Source: DATAUD01 sp036501665
Lineage (GTDB): Bacteria; Verrucomicrobiota; Verrucomicrobiia; Limisphaerales; Palsa-1400
Reading direction: 5' to 3'
DNA length: 64,000 nt
Assembly (NCBI GenBank): GCA_036501665.1
Contig: DASXZW010000045.1
Location: 1 to 64,000, forward strand
This document shows positions 1 through 9,107 of the stretch, in pieces (position 1 is the stretch's first letter; the number at the start of each line of letters is the position of its first letter). Position numbers and translations under genes: made by a program. The notes under the pieces were generated by a model. That model saw nothing but the letters and a program-made list of their open reading frames with translations. It was not told the DNA's origin and searched no databases.

Positions 1-15
1 TGAAAAAGAGCGGTC

Positions 16-99
16 TTTTTGAGTTCTGGCGGCGTTTCGGCTCCATCGCAGATCACTTTGGATATGCTCTGTCGCCAAAGCCTTGCCAGAACTCAAAAA
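16..99. repeat. Inverted repeat / MITE-like hairpin
   Basis: Positions 16-30 (TTTTTGAGTTCTGGC) are the exact reverse complement of 85-99, separated by 54 bases whose edges can pair partly as well. No gene is supported in 1-256. The arms are too far apart and the loop too long for a typical intrinsic terminator, although the right arm runs into an A-rich tail. A REP/MITE-type mobile remnant is the best guess; nothing in the sequence proves mobility. Confidence 0.5.
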
Positions 100-256
100 T
101 CCTCGCTTCAAACGGCCACAGAATTTCTTTAATTGCTCTAAACGCGCGCAGATGGTGTCAATTTTTCCAGTAACGGAAATTCCCCAACGGTCATCATCAA
201 TAATTGACAGTAGGGATGAGGTTGCGCTTCTCAGGCTGGACTGGCACAATTGATCC

Positions 257-1000
257 GTGAAAATGCCCATCATCACCTTATTTTTGGCGGCGGCTTCGGT
301 CGCGGTCGCAGTTGATCTGCCCACCATTCCTGAACGACCCATCGCAAAGAAGAAAGAGCTGCTATTCTCGGATGATTTTAAATCTTCCCAGCCCGCCAAA
401 GTCTGGCAGGAAGTTGTTCCCACTTTCACCTTTGAAAATGGCGCCCTGAAAGGATCGCAGACTCGCGACAAGAACATACCGGCGGCGGATGGAAAACCCG
501 CCGTCCAAGCGCATCAGGCGGTGGAGGGCCTCGAAATTCCGACCAAGGACAGTATTGTGGAAGTCAGAATTCGTTTCGATGGCGCTACAATGATGGATGT
601 CGAATTCGACGACCGGAAATACACGGGATCGCATTACGGGCATCTGTGCCGCGCCCAAGTGCGCCTGAACGCCATCACTATTATTGACGAACGGGACGGC
701 ACCATGCGCAATGATATCTATGCCATGAGCGGAGATCCTTCTAAAAAGGCTGAGCGCATGGAAAAATTGAAAGGACGCATCGTGACTTTTCCGGCAAAAG
801 TCGAAACCGGGACGTGGCATGATCTCGTGGTTGAAACCGTTGGCGAAGAAATGAGGGTGACTCTTGATGGCAAACCCGCAGCCTATTTGAAGTCCTCCGG
901 GATAGGTCATGCCACCAAGTCAAAGATTGAGCTTGGCGTTGGCGGGAAGGACGGCTGGTTTGACGACATCAAAGTTTGGAATGCCGAACCGGTAAAGTGA
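257..1000 (+). CDS. Secreted concanavalin A-like (LamG/DUF1080-type) domain protein
   Basis: A 247-residue protein with a hydrophobic Sec signal (about residues 1-18, cleavage near AVAVD). The body looks like the jelly-roll fold of the DUF1080 / LamG superfamily: it opens with LLFSDDFKS, has a mid-domain VEVRIRFDGA strand, and closes with WFDDIKVWNAEP, the usual last strand of these lectin-like domains. Such proteins sit in the periplasm or at the surface and are associated with carbohydrate binding or breakdown; the substrate cannot be told here. It is 40 bp upstream of the DUF1592 gene on the same strand and is probably co-transcribed with it and the DUF1552 gene. The domain class is an inference from sequence style; no catalytic residues were identified. 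Confidence 0.75.
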   Translation: MKMPIITLFLAAASVAVAVDLPTIPERPIAKKKELLFSDDFKSSQPAKVWQEVVPTFTFENGALKGSQTRDKNIPAADGKPAVQAHQAVEGLEIPTKDSIVEVRIRFDGATMMDVEFDDRKYTGSHYGHLCRAQVRLNAITIIDERDGTMRNDIYAMSGDPSKKAERMEKLKGRIVTFPAKVETGTWHDLVVETVGEEMRVTLDGKPAAYLKSSGIGHATKSKIELGVGGKDGWFDDIKVWNAEPVK

Positions 1001-1040
1001 GACGGGTTGCGAAGCGGCTTGATCGAGTCAGCAAACGAAC

Positions 1041-3029
1041 ATGCGCAAGTCACCAATGACCTCCCTGCCAAAGAGCGCGCGCGTTCATTTCCACAACTGG
1101 CAAAGAATTAAAGCGCTGACTTTCATTGCGTTGATTGCAACTGCATTCGCAGTTCGCGGAGATCAGGCCGAGAATTACGTAAAGGAAATTCGGCCATTGA
1201 TGACAACAAAGTGTTACGGATGCCACAACGCCACGAAAATGAAGGGCGACTTGAATCTGGAGCGCTTTGACGATTTTGACTCGATTACGGGAGAACCAGA
1301 AATCTGGCAGACAGTGTTGGAGAAAGTTCAGGGCAATGAGATGCCCCCAAAGAAGGGAGATCCGCTTGATTCGACGCAGCGCGCCATGCTGACCGATTTC
1401 CTCCGAAAACTTCCGAAACCAGAAAAAGCAAACTGCGACGAAATTGCATCGGACAAGACGGTGCGCTTCTATCGCGGGTATGTGATGAGCCGACGCCTTA
1501 ACCGCGCGGAATATCTCAATACACTCCGCGATCTTTTCGGCTTGAAGCGCGACCTTCAGCTTGACTCACTGCTGCCGGAGGATGGAAGCGGGGGCGAAGG
1601 TTTCGACACGACGGGTGAGGCGCTTTTTACATCATCGAGTCATATCGAAGATTATCTCGCGGCTGCGGAAAAAGTGACTGAGTTGGTTCTGCCCGATCAT
1701 CCAGACGCGTCAGATTTAGAGTTGCGTTCGGCCCGCAAACAAATCCTATTTCACCGCCCTAGTTGGATCGCAAAGCCAGAGGCGGCAGCTCGCGAGGTGA
1801 TTTCCGCATTCGCCCGTCGCGCGTGGCGAAGACCCGTGGAACCCGACGAGGTGGACGAGCTGATGAGTCTGTTCGAGCGCGCGCACAAACGCGGCGGCAC
1901 TTTCGATCAGTCGATCCGGCTCGCTTTGCAAGGTGTATTGATCTCACCCTATTTTTTGTTTCTCTCAGAACCGGAGCCAGCCAAAGGCGGAATCCAGCGA
2001 CTTGCCAGCATCCCCCTGGCAAGCAAGCTTTCCTACTTTTTGTGGTCTTCCATGCCGGATGACGAATTGCTCAAGCTCGCAGAGGAGGACAAGCTTTCTG
2101 ATACCAACGTGTATCGCGCCCAGGTGCGCCGAATGTTGAAAGATCCGAAAATTGCGGCGCTTGGCGAGCGATTCGCGCTCCAGTGGCTTAACCTGGACCG
2201 CCTTGGCACCGAAGTCCGGCCCGACTCAACAAAATATCCTGAATTTGACGCGGCACTTGCCGCCGCGATGAAAGGCGAAGCGATCGCCTTCTTTAATCAT
2301 TTGGTTCAAGACGACAGATCGTTGCTGGACTTGATTGATTGCCGTTACACGTTCGTGAATCAACGATTGGCGGAGCTTTACGGCTTTACAAATGTCACAG
2401 GCAGCAAGCTGAGGCTGGTTTCGACCACGGATGATACGCGCGGCGGGATTATCGGGATGGCGGGCATCCATACGCTGACTTCCTTTCCGACGCGGACAAG
2501 TCCTGTCTTGCGAGGTCGTTGGATACTCGACGCATTGCTGGGTGATAAAATTCCTCCGCCGCCTCCCGATGTGCCGGCATTGAATGAAGAAGCCGCCGCG
2601 AAACCGGGCGGCCTTTCCCTCCGAAAACAACTCGAAGTCCATCGTTCCAGGGCGGAATGCGCGAGTTGTCACGACAAAATGGACCCGCTTGGTTTTGGCA
2701 TGGAGAATTTCGACGCGCTCGGCCGATGGCGCACTCAATTGAATGGCGAACCTGTCGATGCCAAAGGCACTTTGCCTTCCGGTGAATTTTATGAAGGCCC
2801 GGCGGGTCTAAAGCATGTATTGATGGCGCGCAAAGATCAGATTATTCGGCATTTGGCCCGGAAGATGGCGGGATATGCGTACGGACGTGAGTTGAACAAA
2901 TTCGACGACTGCGTGATCGACCAGGCAATGAAATCGCTGGAACAAAACGATTGGCGCGCTCCAGTGCTGATCGAAACGATCGCGATGAGTTATCCATTTC
3001 AACACCGTTTTTATCCAAAGCAAAATTGA
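1041..3029 (+). CDS. DUF1592-family c-type cytochrome domain protein
   Basis: A 662-residue exported protein of the Planctomycetes/Verrucomicrobia multi-domain family. After a signal segment (about 23-40) comes a cytochrome c-like module with CYGCH at 58-62 and a downstream EMPPKKG that could give the distal Met ligand. Domains then follow in family order: DUF1587 (LNRAEYLNTLRDLFGL, about 153-168), DUF1595 (ARRAWRRPVEPDE), DUF1592 (SKLSYFLWSSMPDDEL), DUF1588 (FPTRTSPVLRGRWIL) and DUF1585. A second CxxCH (CASCH) near residue 538 precedes the stretch CHDKMDPLGFGMENFD. Role unknown; these proteins are presumed periplasmic electron-transfer or polymer-degrading components and are almost always paired with a DUF1552 protein, as here (11-bp gap). 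The start could be Met6 (position 1056) instead. Confidence 0.92.
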   Translation: MRKSPMTSLPKSARVHFHNWQRIKALTFIALIATAFAVRGDQAENYVKEIRPLMTTKCYGCHNATKMKGDLNLERFDDFDSITGEPEIWQTVLEKVQGNEMPPKKGDPLDSTQRAMLTDFLRKLPKPEKANCDEIASDKTVRFYRGYVMSRRLNRAEYLNTLRDLFGLKRDLQLDSLLPEDGSGGEGFDTTGEALFTSSSHIEDYLAAAEKVTELVLPDHPDASDLELRSARKQILFHRPSWIAKPEAAAREVISAFARRAWRRPVEPDEVDELMSLFERAHKRGGTFDQSIRLALQGVLISPYFLFLSEPEPAKGGIQRLASIPLASKLSYFLWSSMPDDELLKLAEEDKLSDTNVYRAQVRRMLKDPKIAALGERFALQWLNLDRLGTEVRPDSTKYPEFDAALAAAMKGEAIAFFNHLVQDDRSLLDLIDCRYTFVNQRLAELYGFTNVTGSKLRLVSTTDDTRGGIIGMAGIHTLTSFPTRTSPVLRGRWILDALLGDKIPPPPPDVPALNEEAAAKPGGLSLRKQLEVHRSRAECASCHDKMDPLGFGMENFDALGRWRTQLNGEPVDAKGTLPSGEFYEGPAGLKHVLMARKDQIIRHLARKMAGYAYGRELNKFDDCVIDQAMKSLEQNDWRAPVLIETIAMSYPFQHRFYPKQN

Positions 3030-3040
3030 CCTGAAATCTT

Positions 3041-4483
3041 ATGGACTCTCCACAACATCCCCGGGTCAATCCAGTTCGCAAGTCTCCCGCGATACTGAAA
3101 CGCAATTGGCGCATTCCACGGCGGTCCTTTCTCAAAGGCGCGGGAGCCATGCTGGGGCTTCCAATATTGGATGCGATGGGAACGCTCCAGGCATTCGCCG
3201 CGCCGGATGCCCCGGCTTCAACAAAAGCCACAAGCCACGTGCAGGCGCCCGCGCGAATGGCCTGCATTTACTTTCCAAACGGTGTGTATGAGAAGAATTG
3301 GTTTCCCGAAAAAGCCGGGACCGACTTTGAACTGCCTTTCTCCCTCGAACCACTCGCGAAACATCGCGACGACGTGCTGATTTTCTCCGGCCTCGACAAA
3401 CAAAACAGCCACCAGGGCGACGGGCATTACGCGAAAACGGCGAATTTTCTGACTGGCTTGCCGGTGCGCAAGACTGTCGGCAAAGACATCAGTGTGGGAG
3501 GAATTTCCATCGACCAGCTTTGCGCGGCACGAATCGGGAATTTGACTCCCCTCCCCTCCCTGGAACTGGGCGTTGACCAGGTGGTGTCCGGCATCGACTC
3601 GAACGTCGGGTACACGCGGCTTTACGCTTGTTACATTTCGTGGCTCTCGCCGAATTTGCCGCTCGCGAAAGAGACCGGTCCCCGGCTCGCGTATGAACGA
3701 CTCTTCACCGTGATCAAGGCCAATCATCTTTCGACCGTGAATCAACAAAAAAGAGATGATCGCAAGGCCTTGCTCGACCTCGTGCTGAACGACGCAACCC
3801 GGTTGCGGAATCGCCTCGGGCGGGATGACCAATTCAAATTGGATGAATATCTCGACGCCGTTCGACAGGTGGAAAAGCGGATTGAGTTTTTCTCGAAACC
3901 TGATCCGCGCCAATGGAAACCGGAAACGCGGCCGGGTGAAAATATTGCCGCGCCTCAAGGCGAACCGGGCGACCATCAGGAACACGTCCGTTTGATGTTG
4001 GATTTGATCGTGCTGGCATTCTGGACGGACAGCACCCGCATCGGCTCATTCATGTTTGCCAATGACGTTTCCGGGATGAATTTTGGCAAGCTGATTCCTG
4101 GCACCAGCGGCTCCCATCACGAATTCAGCCATCATCAGGACAAGGCTGAGAAAATCGAGCCTTACAAGAAAATCAACCGCTGGCACAATGAACAGCTCGC
4201 CTACATGCTCGACAAAATGGCGGCCATCAAGGAAGGCGAACGCACTCTGCTTGACAACAGCATGGTGCTGTTTGGATCGAGCATGTCCGACGGCAACCGC
4301 CACGATCCCGCAAATCTTCCGATTATTTTGGCCGGACGAGGCGGAGGAAGAATTCAGACCGGCCGGCACATTGCCAGCCCAAAAGGCACGCCGCTCTGCA
4401 ACCTTTACGTTTCGATGCTCGATCAGATGGGTACTCCGGTTGAGAAGTTCGGCGACAGCACGGGCGCCATCCCGCTGACTTAA
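3041..4483 (+). CDS. DUF1552 domain protein, Tat-exported
   Basis: A 480-residue protein with a twin-arginine signal, RRSFLKGAG at 27-35 followed by a hydrophobic segment ending near AFAAP. The rest matches the DUF1552 family: RMACIYFPNGVYEKNWFP just after the signal, a central VRQVEKRIEFF helix, and a C-terminal LVLFGSSMSDGN-like block, seen here as MVLFGSSMSDGNRHD. DUF1552 proteins belong to the alkaline-phosphatase/sulfatase-like superfamily and have no proven activity. The gene starts 11 bp after the DUF1592 gene, the standard pairing in this phylum, which suggests the two act together in the periplasm. Tat export implies folding, possibly with a metal, before transport. Confidence 0.93.
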   Translation: MDSPQHPRVNPVRKSPAILKRNWRIPRRSFLKGAGAMLGLPILDAMGTLQAFAAPDAPASTKATSHVQAPARMACIYFPNGVYEKNWFPEKAGTDFELPFSLEPLAKHRDDVLIFSGLDKQNSHQGDGHYAKTANFLTGLPVRKTVGKDISVGGISIDQLCAARIGNLTPLPSLELGVDQVVSGIDSNVGYTRLYACYISWLSPNLPLAKETGPRLAYERLFTVIKANHLSTVNQQKRDDRKALLDLVLNDATRLRNRLGRDDQFKLDEYLDAVRQVEKRIEFFSKPDPRQWKPETRPGENIAAPQGEPGDHQEHVRLMLDLIVLAFWTDSTRIGSFMFANDVSGMNFGKLIPGTSGSHHEFSHHQDKAEKIEPYKKINRWHNEQLAYMLDKMAAIKEGERTLLDNSMVLFGSSMSDGNRHDPANLPIILAGRGGGRIQTGRHIASPKGTPLCNLYVSMLDQMGTPVEKFGDSTGAIPLT

Positions 4484-4620
4484 ATTACAAGCCATCTCAT
4501 AAATAGCCGTGGCTGCGCGGAATCGGGGATGTTTGGGCAGGTTGACTTCAGGCGAAAACAATTTTCGGTTTTCCTTCCCACCGTTATATTGATAGAAAGA
4601 AAGAACAGCCGGTTCGTTTT

Positions 4621-6480
4621 ATGAGAAAATTGCTCACTTTATACATGGCGACCGCCCTGATTTTGGCGCGAGGTCTGATCGCCGCGCCAGACAGCAGCAC
4701 GACGGCCACAGGAGGCGGAAAACTCAACAATCTCGTTGAGGTGTTGGTCGATGCTGTTCCGGCCTCCGATACGGAATCATTTTCCTTTGTTCGTCCAAGC
4801 GAAGGCTGGATTTTTATTTCGTTTACCACGCGCGGCGAAGGCGCTTTCCACATCACCTTGGACAAGAATGAACCGGGTGAGGCTCCAATCGAACCGGCTG
4901 CTGGCACCGGCCCGACTCACGAAGCCGTTCATCACGTCGCCAAGGGCCGCCACACGCTCCATTTCGAACGCACCGGGACACTTTCGCTCGAACACTTGAC
5001 CGTCAAAGCAATCCCCGAACTGATTTTTTCCGGGCTTGGCTTTAATCCGGCGATGAAATCCTACGGGCTTTACGACCTGAATTTCCTCAAGCGCGAAATT
5101 TTGCCCAACGTCACCACGATGATTATTCCCAATGGCCTTGCTATCTCCAACCCCGACATTGAGGCTTGGCATCGCCAGGGAAAACGATTTATCACCGAAG
5201 TCGGAGTCAATTCCCAGGCCAAGTCGGCTGAAGAACACGCGGCGTATTGGACGGGTTTCTTTACCAACATCCCTTTCACCGATGGGATCATCATCGACGA
5301 ATTCATCGTCAACCGCCCTCAGTCGGAATGGGTGTCGCACATGACGCCGGAGCGCCAGGCCCGCAACGACGCGGAACGGGCCTCTTATCAAATGTACGCC
5401 GAGGCGTTCCAAAAAATTCGCGCGGACGCCCGCTTCACCAACAAATTGATCTACGTGTATGTGGGTGGCAGCGGCAAGAAGCTCAACCAGGAAATCATTG
5501 GCACCAACGTCATTCGCTCTCTTCTTGACTGCGGCTACTTTGTGTCCCCCGAACGTTACCTCCACGAGATGTCCAGCGAACAAGGCTCCAAGCAGGCTCT
5601 CCAGGAATTCCTGGAAGGCCTGACTGATTGGCAGGCAAAGGAACCCGGTGTCAAGCAACATATGGTCATCACCTTTGGTCTGTTCTCCATGCCGTTTCTT
5701 AGCCTCAACAAACAGCCCAACGTGGATTACCACGTCTGGATGGACCAGCAAATGAATCTCGTGGCTAATGACCCCTCCCTCGCTGGCATTGCGGGTCTCA
5801 ATTGGTGGACCACGCTTCTTGCAGACGAAGAAACCGTCCGCTTCGTCGGCAAACTTTATCGCCATTACGCGATCGAAGGAAAAACCAACCTATTGACCAG
5901 CGATCCCCTTTTTCCTGGCCACATCCAGAATGCCGACTTTGAAGATGGCGACAACGGTTGGACACTGCATTCCGCCGAAGAGGGCAGCATCGCCGCAAGA
6001 CGCTTCCCTCGCTACGGACGGATTGAAGGCCGATACATGGGACTTATCAGTCCCCCCGACCCCGAACACATTGGCGACACCTTTCTTTGCATGAAACGGA
6101 GCGAGAAGGGGCCGAACACTTTCTCTCAAACCATCAAGAACCTGCAACCGGGCCGGCTCTACTCCTGCAAAATGTACGTCTGCGATTACAACGATCTCAT
6201 TCATCCAAAACCCAGGAAAATTGAAGACGGCACGGCCATCGCCAGCATCGAGATCGATGGCGCTGAGGCCGATGCCGCGCGCTCATTCAGCGAAGTGTAC
6301 GCCTCTGCGGATGAGCCGAAAATCCGCGTCTGCATCAACTATTACTGGAAAGTCTTCCGCGCGAAAGGCACCAGCGCCACATTGACCGTGAGCGATTGGC
6401 CAGACGCCGACCACCCCGGCACCCCCTTCGGCCAGGAACAAGCCTTCAACTTTCTGGAAATCCAGCCTTATCACGAATAA
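4621..6480 (+). CDS. Secreted hypothetical protein, TIM-barrel-like with C-terminal beta-sandwich
   Basis: A 619-residue exported protein (signal about 1-21, ending LIAAPD). I do not recognise a named family. Residues 30-130 look like a small beta-rich domain. Residues about 135-410 alternate strands and helices like a glycosidase-type barrel, including DGIIIDEF near 221, an acidic motif at the end of a strand where a catalytic or binding acid would sit. Residues about 440-619 (beginning NADFEDGDNGW) resemble a carbohydrate-binding jelly-roll. It could be a glycoside hydrolase-like protein of an uncharted family. It stands alone, 137 bp after the DUF1552 gene, with no clear partner. Confidence 0.7.
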   Translation: MRKLLTLYMATALILARGLIAAPDSSTTATGGGKLNNLVEVLVDAVPASDTESFSFVRPSEGWIFISFTTRGEGAFHITLDKNEPGEAPIEPAAGTGPTHEAVHHVAKGRHTLHFERTGTLSLEHLTVKAIPELIFSGLGFNPAMKSYGLYDLNFLKREILPNVTTMIIPNGLAISNPDIEAWHRQGKRFITEVGVNSQAKSAEEHAAYWTGFFTNIPFTDGIIIDEFIVNRPQSEWVSHMTPERQARNDAERASYQMYAEAFQKIRADARFTNKLIYVYVGGSGKKLNQEIIGTNVIRSLLDCGYFVSPERYLHEMSSEQGSKQALQEFLEGLTDWQAKEPGVKQHMVITFGLFSMPFLSLNKQPNVDYHVWMDQQMNLVANDPSLAGIAGLNWWTTLLADEETVRFVGKLYRHYAIEGKTNLLTSDPLFPGHIQNADFEDGDNGWTLHSAEEGSIAARRFPRYGRIEGRYMGLISPPDPEHIGDTFLCMKRSEKGPNTFSQTIKNLQPGRLYSCKMYVCDYNDLIHPKPRKIEDGTAIASIEIDGAEADAARSFSEVYASADEPKIRVCINYYWKVFRAKGTSATLTVSDWPDADHPGTPFGQEQAFNFLEIQPYHE

Positions 6481-6832
6481 CCGGCGTGGCTGGCCCGGCT
6501 CTACTAGCCGCAGTCAAGACTTTGAGGATTCTTTTCTTTGGCCGAAAAAACTTACACAACGAGTGGTTATTCTTTATGCCATTGATTCAGAGTAGCTTAC
6601 GTTTTTAGCTTTTGCTTCAGCCCTTTAGTTCTGTCGAACTGAATTACACTTTTCTCGATTTGGGATGTTTTGATGTTGAGAAAAATCTGTCGGGCGATTT
6701 TCTTGCATAGTTTTAATATTCAACGGTTTGCACCTTGGGCCGAGGTGTCAATCGCACAGGGAGACCAACTTGGCTCTTAAGTTGCTGATAGTCTGAAAAA
6801 AATCCCCCAATCATTAAGAAAGTGAACTCGAT
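6481..6832. other. Intergenic region, no gene seen
   Basis: 352 bases between two plus-strand genes. No open frame with protein-like content was found on either strand. The AT-rich right half presumably holds the promoter of the sorting-signal protein; just before that gene only a weak purine stretch (AAGAAAG) can be seen as a ribosome-binding site. Confidence 0.5.
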
Positions 6833-7564
6833 ATGATTAAAACAAAAACAACTGGTTTGATAACTGCGCTTGTCGGAGCTATTTGCGCCAGCTCTGCAAG
6901 CGCACAATTCACCGAGAGCATCGGTGGACAGGCAGAACCCGGCGCAAACTACGTCAACTTCGATACTCTTACATCGGGGCAGAATACCACGTTTACTTCG
7001 GGCGCGCTGACGCTCAATTTTACGGGGGATGCCGCCGAAGATGGTCCCGGAGGAACTGCGCCTTATTTGTCGGGCAATAACAATGTGAATTTCGGCCCGG
7101 CTGCGACTGGCCCTGATGCCACGCCGTGGGTGGCCACTGGAACACCGGGTCAAGGCACTTTGGTGTTTGATTTCTCCAGCGCTCAAAACTACCTCGGCCT
7201 ACTTTGGGGTTCCGTTGACTCCGGCACGCCCGGAACTCCTAACACAGGCAACGTTTTGACGTTTTACAGCGGGCTCGATGGCTCTGGCACCGTCGTGCAG
7301 ACGATTACAGGCGCAGACCTGCGCGCAGGCGATGCGACGTTGAACAACGGGGACGTGGGAATTGACGGCACGACCTATGTCAATGTTAACACAGCCAGCG
7401 GGTTTCAATCTGTTGTGGCGACAACTGGCACAACCACCTTTGAAATCGACAACGTCGCCTACGGCAATCTTACCGGCACCGTTCCAGATGGCACGTTGAC
7501 GCTCAGTCTTTTGGGCGGCTCGATGATCGGTTTGCAGGCGCTTCGCCGGAAGCTGACCCGCTAA
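6833..7564 (+). CDS. Exported protein with VPD-type C-terminal sorting signal
   Basis: A 243-residue protein with a Sec signal (TTGLITALVGAICASSASA, about residues 4-22) and a Gly/Thr/Asn-rich beta body. The last 27 residues carry the tripartite sorting layout: VPDGT, a hydrophobic helix (LTLSLLGGSMIGL), then a basic tail (RRKLTR). This resembles the VPDSG-CTERM variant of PEP-CTERM known from Verrucomicrobia, whose proteins are processed by an exosortase-type enzyme and delivered to the outer surface or extracellular matrix. No exosortase is in this window. The body has no recognised domain; similar proteins are presumed surface or exopolymer-associated. A strong terminator follows. Confidence 0.85.
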   Translation: MIKTKTTGLITALVGAICASSASAQFTESIGGQAEPGANYVNFDTLTSGQNTTFTSGALTLNFTGDAAEDGPGGTAPYLSGNNNVNFGPAATGPDATPWVATGTPGQGTLVFDFSSAQNYLGLLWGSVDSGTPGTPNTGNVLTFYSGLDGSGTVVQTITGADLRAGDATLNNGDVGIDGTTYVNVNTASGFQSVVATTGTTTFEIDNVAYGNLTGTVPDGTLTLSLLGGSMIGLQALRRKLTR

Positions 7565-7589
7565 GAAAGTTTAGTTCTGTATTTCGAAC

Positions 7590-7623
7590 GGCCAGAGCTT
7601 GAATGCTCTGGCCTTTTTCGTTT
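7590..7623 (+). terminator. Intrinsic terminator
   Basis: A perfect 9-bp stem, GGCCAGAGC (7590-7598) with GCTCTGGCC (7605-7613), a 6-base loop and a T run (7614-7618, then CGTTT). It lies 25 bp after the sorting-signal gene and separates it from the YeiH gene. Confidence 0.9.
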
Positions 7624-7648
7624 CTACAAATTAAGCTAATAAAAAAAT

Positions 7649-7698
7649 TTGACTCAGAGTCTGAAAACTTGATAATAACGACTAGATTGATCGTTATT
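7649..7698 (+). promoter_or_regulatory. Promoter with overlapping palindromes upstream of the YeiH-like gene
   Basis: TTGACT (7649-7654) and GATAAT (7671-7676) are 16 bp apart, a good sigma-70-like promoter. The palindrome GACTCAGAGTC (7651-7661) overlaps the -35 box. A second perfect inverted repeat, AATAACGA (7674-7681) with TCGTTATT (7691-7698), begins inside the -10 box and covers the expected start of transcription. This is where a repressor or LysR-type regulator would bind; no regulator gene is adjacent. Confidence 0.6.
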
Positions 7699-7708
7699 TA
7701 ACCAACAA

Positions 7709-9103
7709 ATGAAAATTGATCAAGGCGGAGAGGCGAAGACAACCAAGTCTGGAGTTTGGCAGGAATTCTGGTCGAAGGAAGATTGGTGGGCGGTTTGGTT
7801 GGGCTTGGGAATTGTGCTTTTAGCTTACGCCCTGTTTATGGGCGGCAAGAGTATTTCGTGGATCGCGGTTGCGCCTGCGAAGTGGTCTAACTTTTCTCAA
7901 TTGGGCGCTCAACTTTCCGCGAATGGCATTCGCTATGTGGCGCTTCTTGGCATTCTTTTGGTTTTGTTTACGATTGTCACGTCGTTTATCGGGCAGCGAC
8001 CAAAGGAATTCATTCCATCCTTTATTTGCTTGTTTGTGGTCTCACTCGTGATCTTCACGGCGGGAAATTGGGACCAGGCCAACCACTATAACCTGGAACC
8101 GCCGCTAGTGGCTCTTTTGCTCGGTCTGGCGATTTCCAATTTGATCGGTTTGCCGCGCTGGCTGGATGCCGGGTTCCGGGTCGAATTTTACATCAAGCTG
8201 GGCATTGTTCTTCTTGGCGCGACGCTGCCGTTTACGTTGATCATTTGGGCGGGGCCAGTGGCGATTCTTCAAGCTTCCGTGGTTTCGATCATCACTTTCT
8301 CGACCATCTTTTTTGCGGCGCGGAAACTGGGATTGGACCATCGGCTTGCGGCAACGATGGGCGCGGGTGGAGCCGTGTGCGGAGTTTCGGCGGCAATCGC
8401 CGTCGCCGGAGCTGTGAGAGCCAAGAAGGAACATCCGCCGATTGCTATCAGCCTGGTGGTTTTCTGGGCGATCATCCTTATTTTTACTTTACCCCTGGTT
8501 TCGCGCGCTTTACATCTGCCGGCGGGTGTTGGCGGGGCGTGGATTGGCACTTCGGAATTTGCCGATGCCGCCGGTTTGGCCGCCGCGCAATCATACGGCG
8601 GCTTGGCCGGGCCTGACACGGGAATTTCGGGAACCTCTGAACAAGCGCTGGCTTCTTATACGTTGATCAAAGTGATTGGACGCGATGTCTGGATCGGCAT
8701 TTGGGCGTTCGCGCTGGCGGTCATCGCTGTGACAAAATGGGAACGTTCAGAGGCTGATCCGAAGGCGCAAATCGGCCAAATCTGGTGGCGCTTTCCGAAA
8801 TTTGTCATCGGATTTCTTATCGCGTCGCTGCTGACGACTTTGATTGTGCGCGGCTACACTTTGGGTGATTACAACAAAGTCGTGAAACCGTCGCTTATCG
8901 CACCGATAACCGCGTTGCGCACCTGGGCATTTACGTTCAGCTTTTTAAGCATTGGTTTGACAACGCGGTTCCGGGAATTCACAGCGGCAGGGGCGCGGCC
9001 ATTTCTCGCGTTCACGATTGGAGTGATAGTGAATGTTATTCTTGGATACATCCTGTCGGCGCATGTTTTCGGCCATTACTGGTCGGTGGTTCCAACGCAT
9101 TGA
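7709..9103 (+). CDS. YeiH-family putative sulfate exporter
   Basis: A 464-residue polytopic inner-membrane protein of the YeiH / Cons_hypoth698 family (putative sulfate exporter). The family core is seen in the second half of the protein: LGATLPFTLIIWAGP, the Gly-rich GAGGAVCGVSAAIAV helix pair, and a following EFADAAGLAAAQSYG. The chain is longer than the usual 330-360 residues because of two or three additional N-terminal membrane segments. The transported substrate in this family is poorly proven (sulfate or sulfite exported during sulfonate or cysteine breakdown is the common proposal). The gene has its own promoter with palindromic sites and is followed after 4 bp by a small Cys-rich gene. 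Confidence 0.9.
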   Translation: MKIDQGGEAKTTKSGVWQEFWSKEDWWAVWLGLGIVLLAYALFMGGKSISWIAVAPAKWSNFSQLGAQLSANGIRYVALLGILLVLFTIVTSFIGQRPKEFIPSFICLFVVSLVIFTAGNWDQANHYNLEPPLVALLLGLAISNLIGLPRWLDAGFRVEFYIKLGIVLLGATLPFTLIIWAGPVAILQASVVSIITFSTIFFAARKLGLDHRLAATMGAGGAVCGVSAAIAVAGAVRAKKEHPPIAISLVVFWAIILIFTLPLVSRALHLPAGVGGAWIGTSEFADAAGLAAAQSYGGLAGPDTGISGTSEQALASYTLIKVIGRDVWIGIWAFALAVIAVTKWERSEADPKAQIGQIWWRFPKFVIGFLIASLLTTLIVRGYTLGDYNKVVKPSLIAPITALRTWAFTFSFLSIGLTTRFREFTAAGARPFLAFTIGVIVNVILGYILSAHVFGHYWSVVPTH

Positions 9104-9107
9104 TCCT

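Noticed and set aside
1..256. 3' end of a gene before the first CDS
   Set aside because: Open stretches exist in two frames, but neither has protein-like text and the inverted repeat explains the sequence better.
4777..5865. 362-codon open frame antisense to the secreted barrel-like protein
   Set aside because: The plus-strand frame has a signal peptide and normal domain text; the minus frame shows no motif and no start signal.
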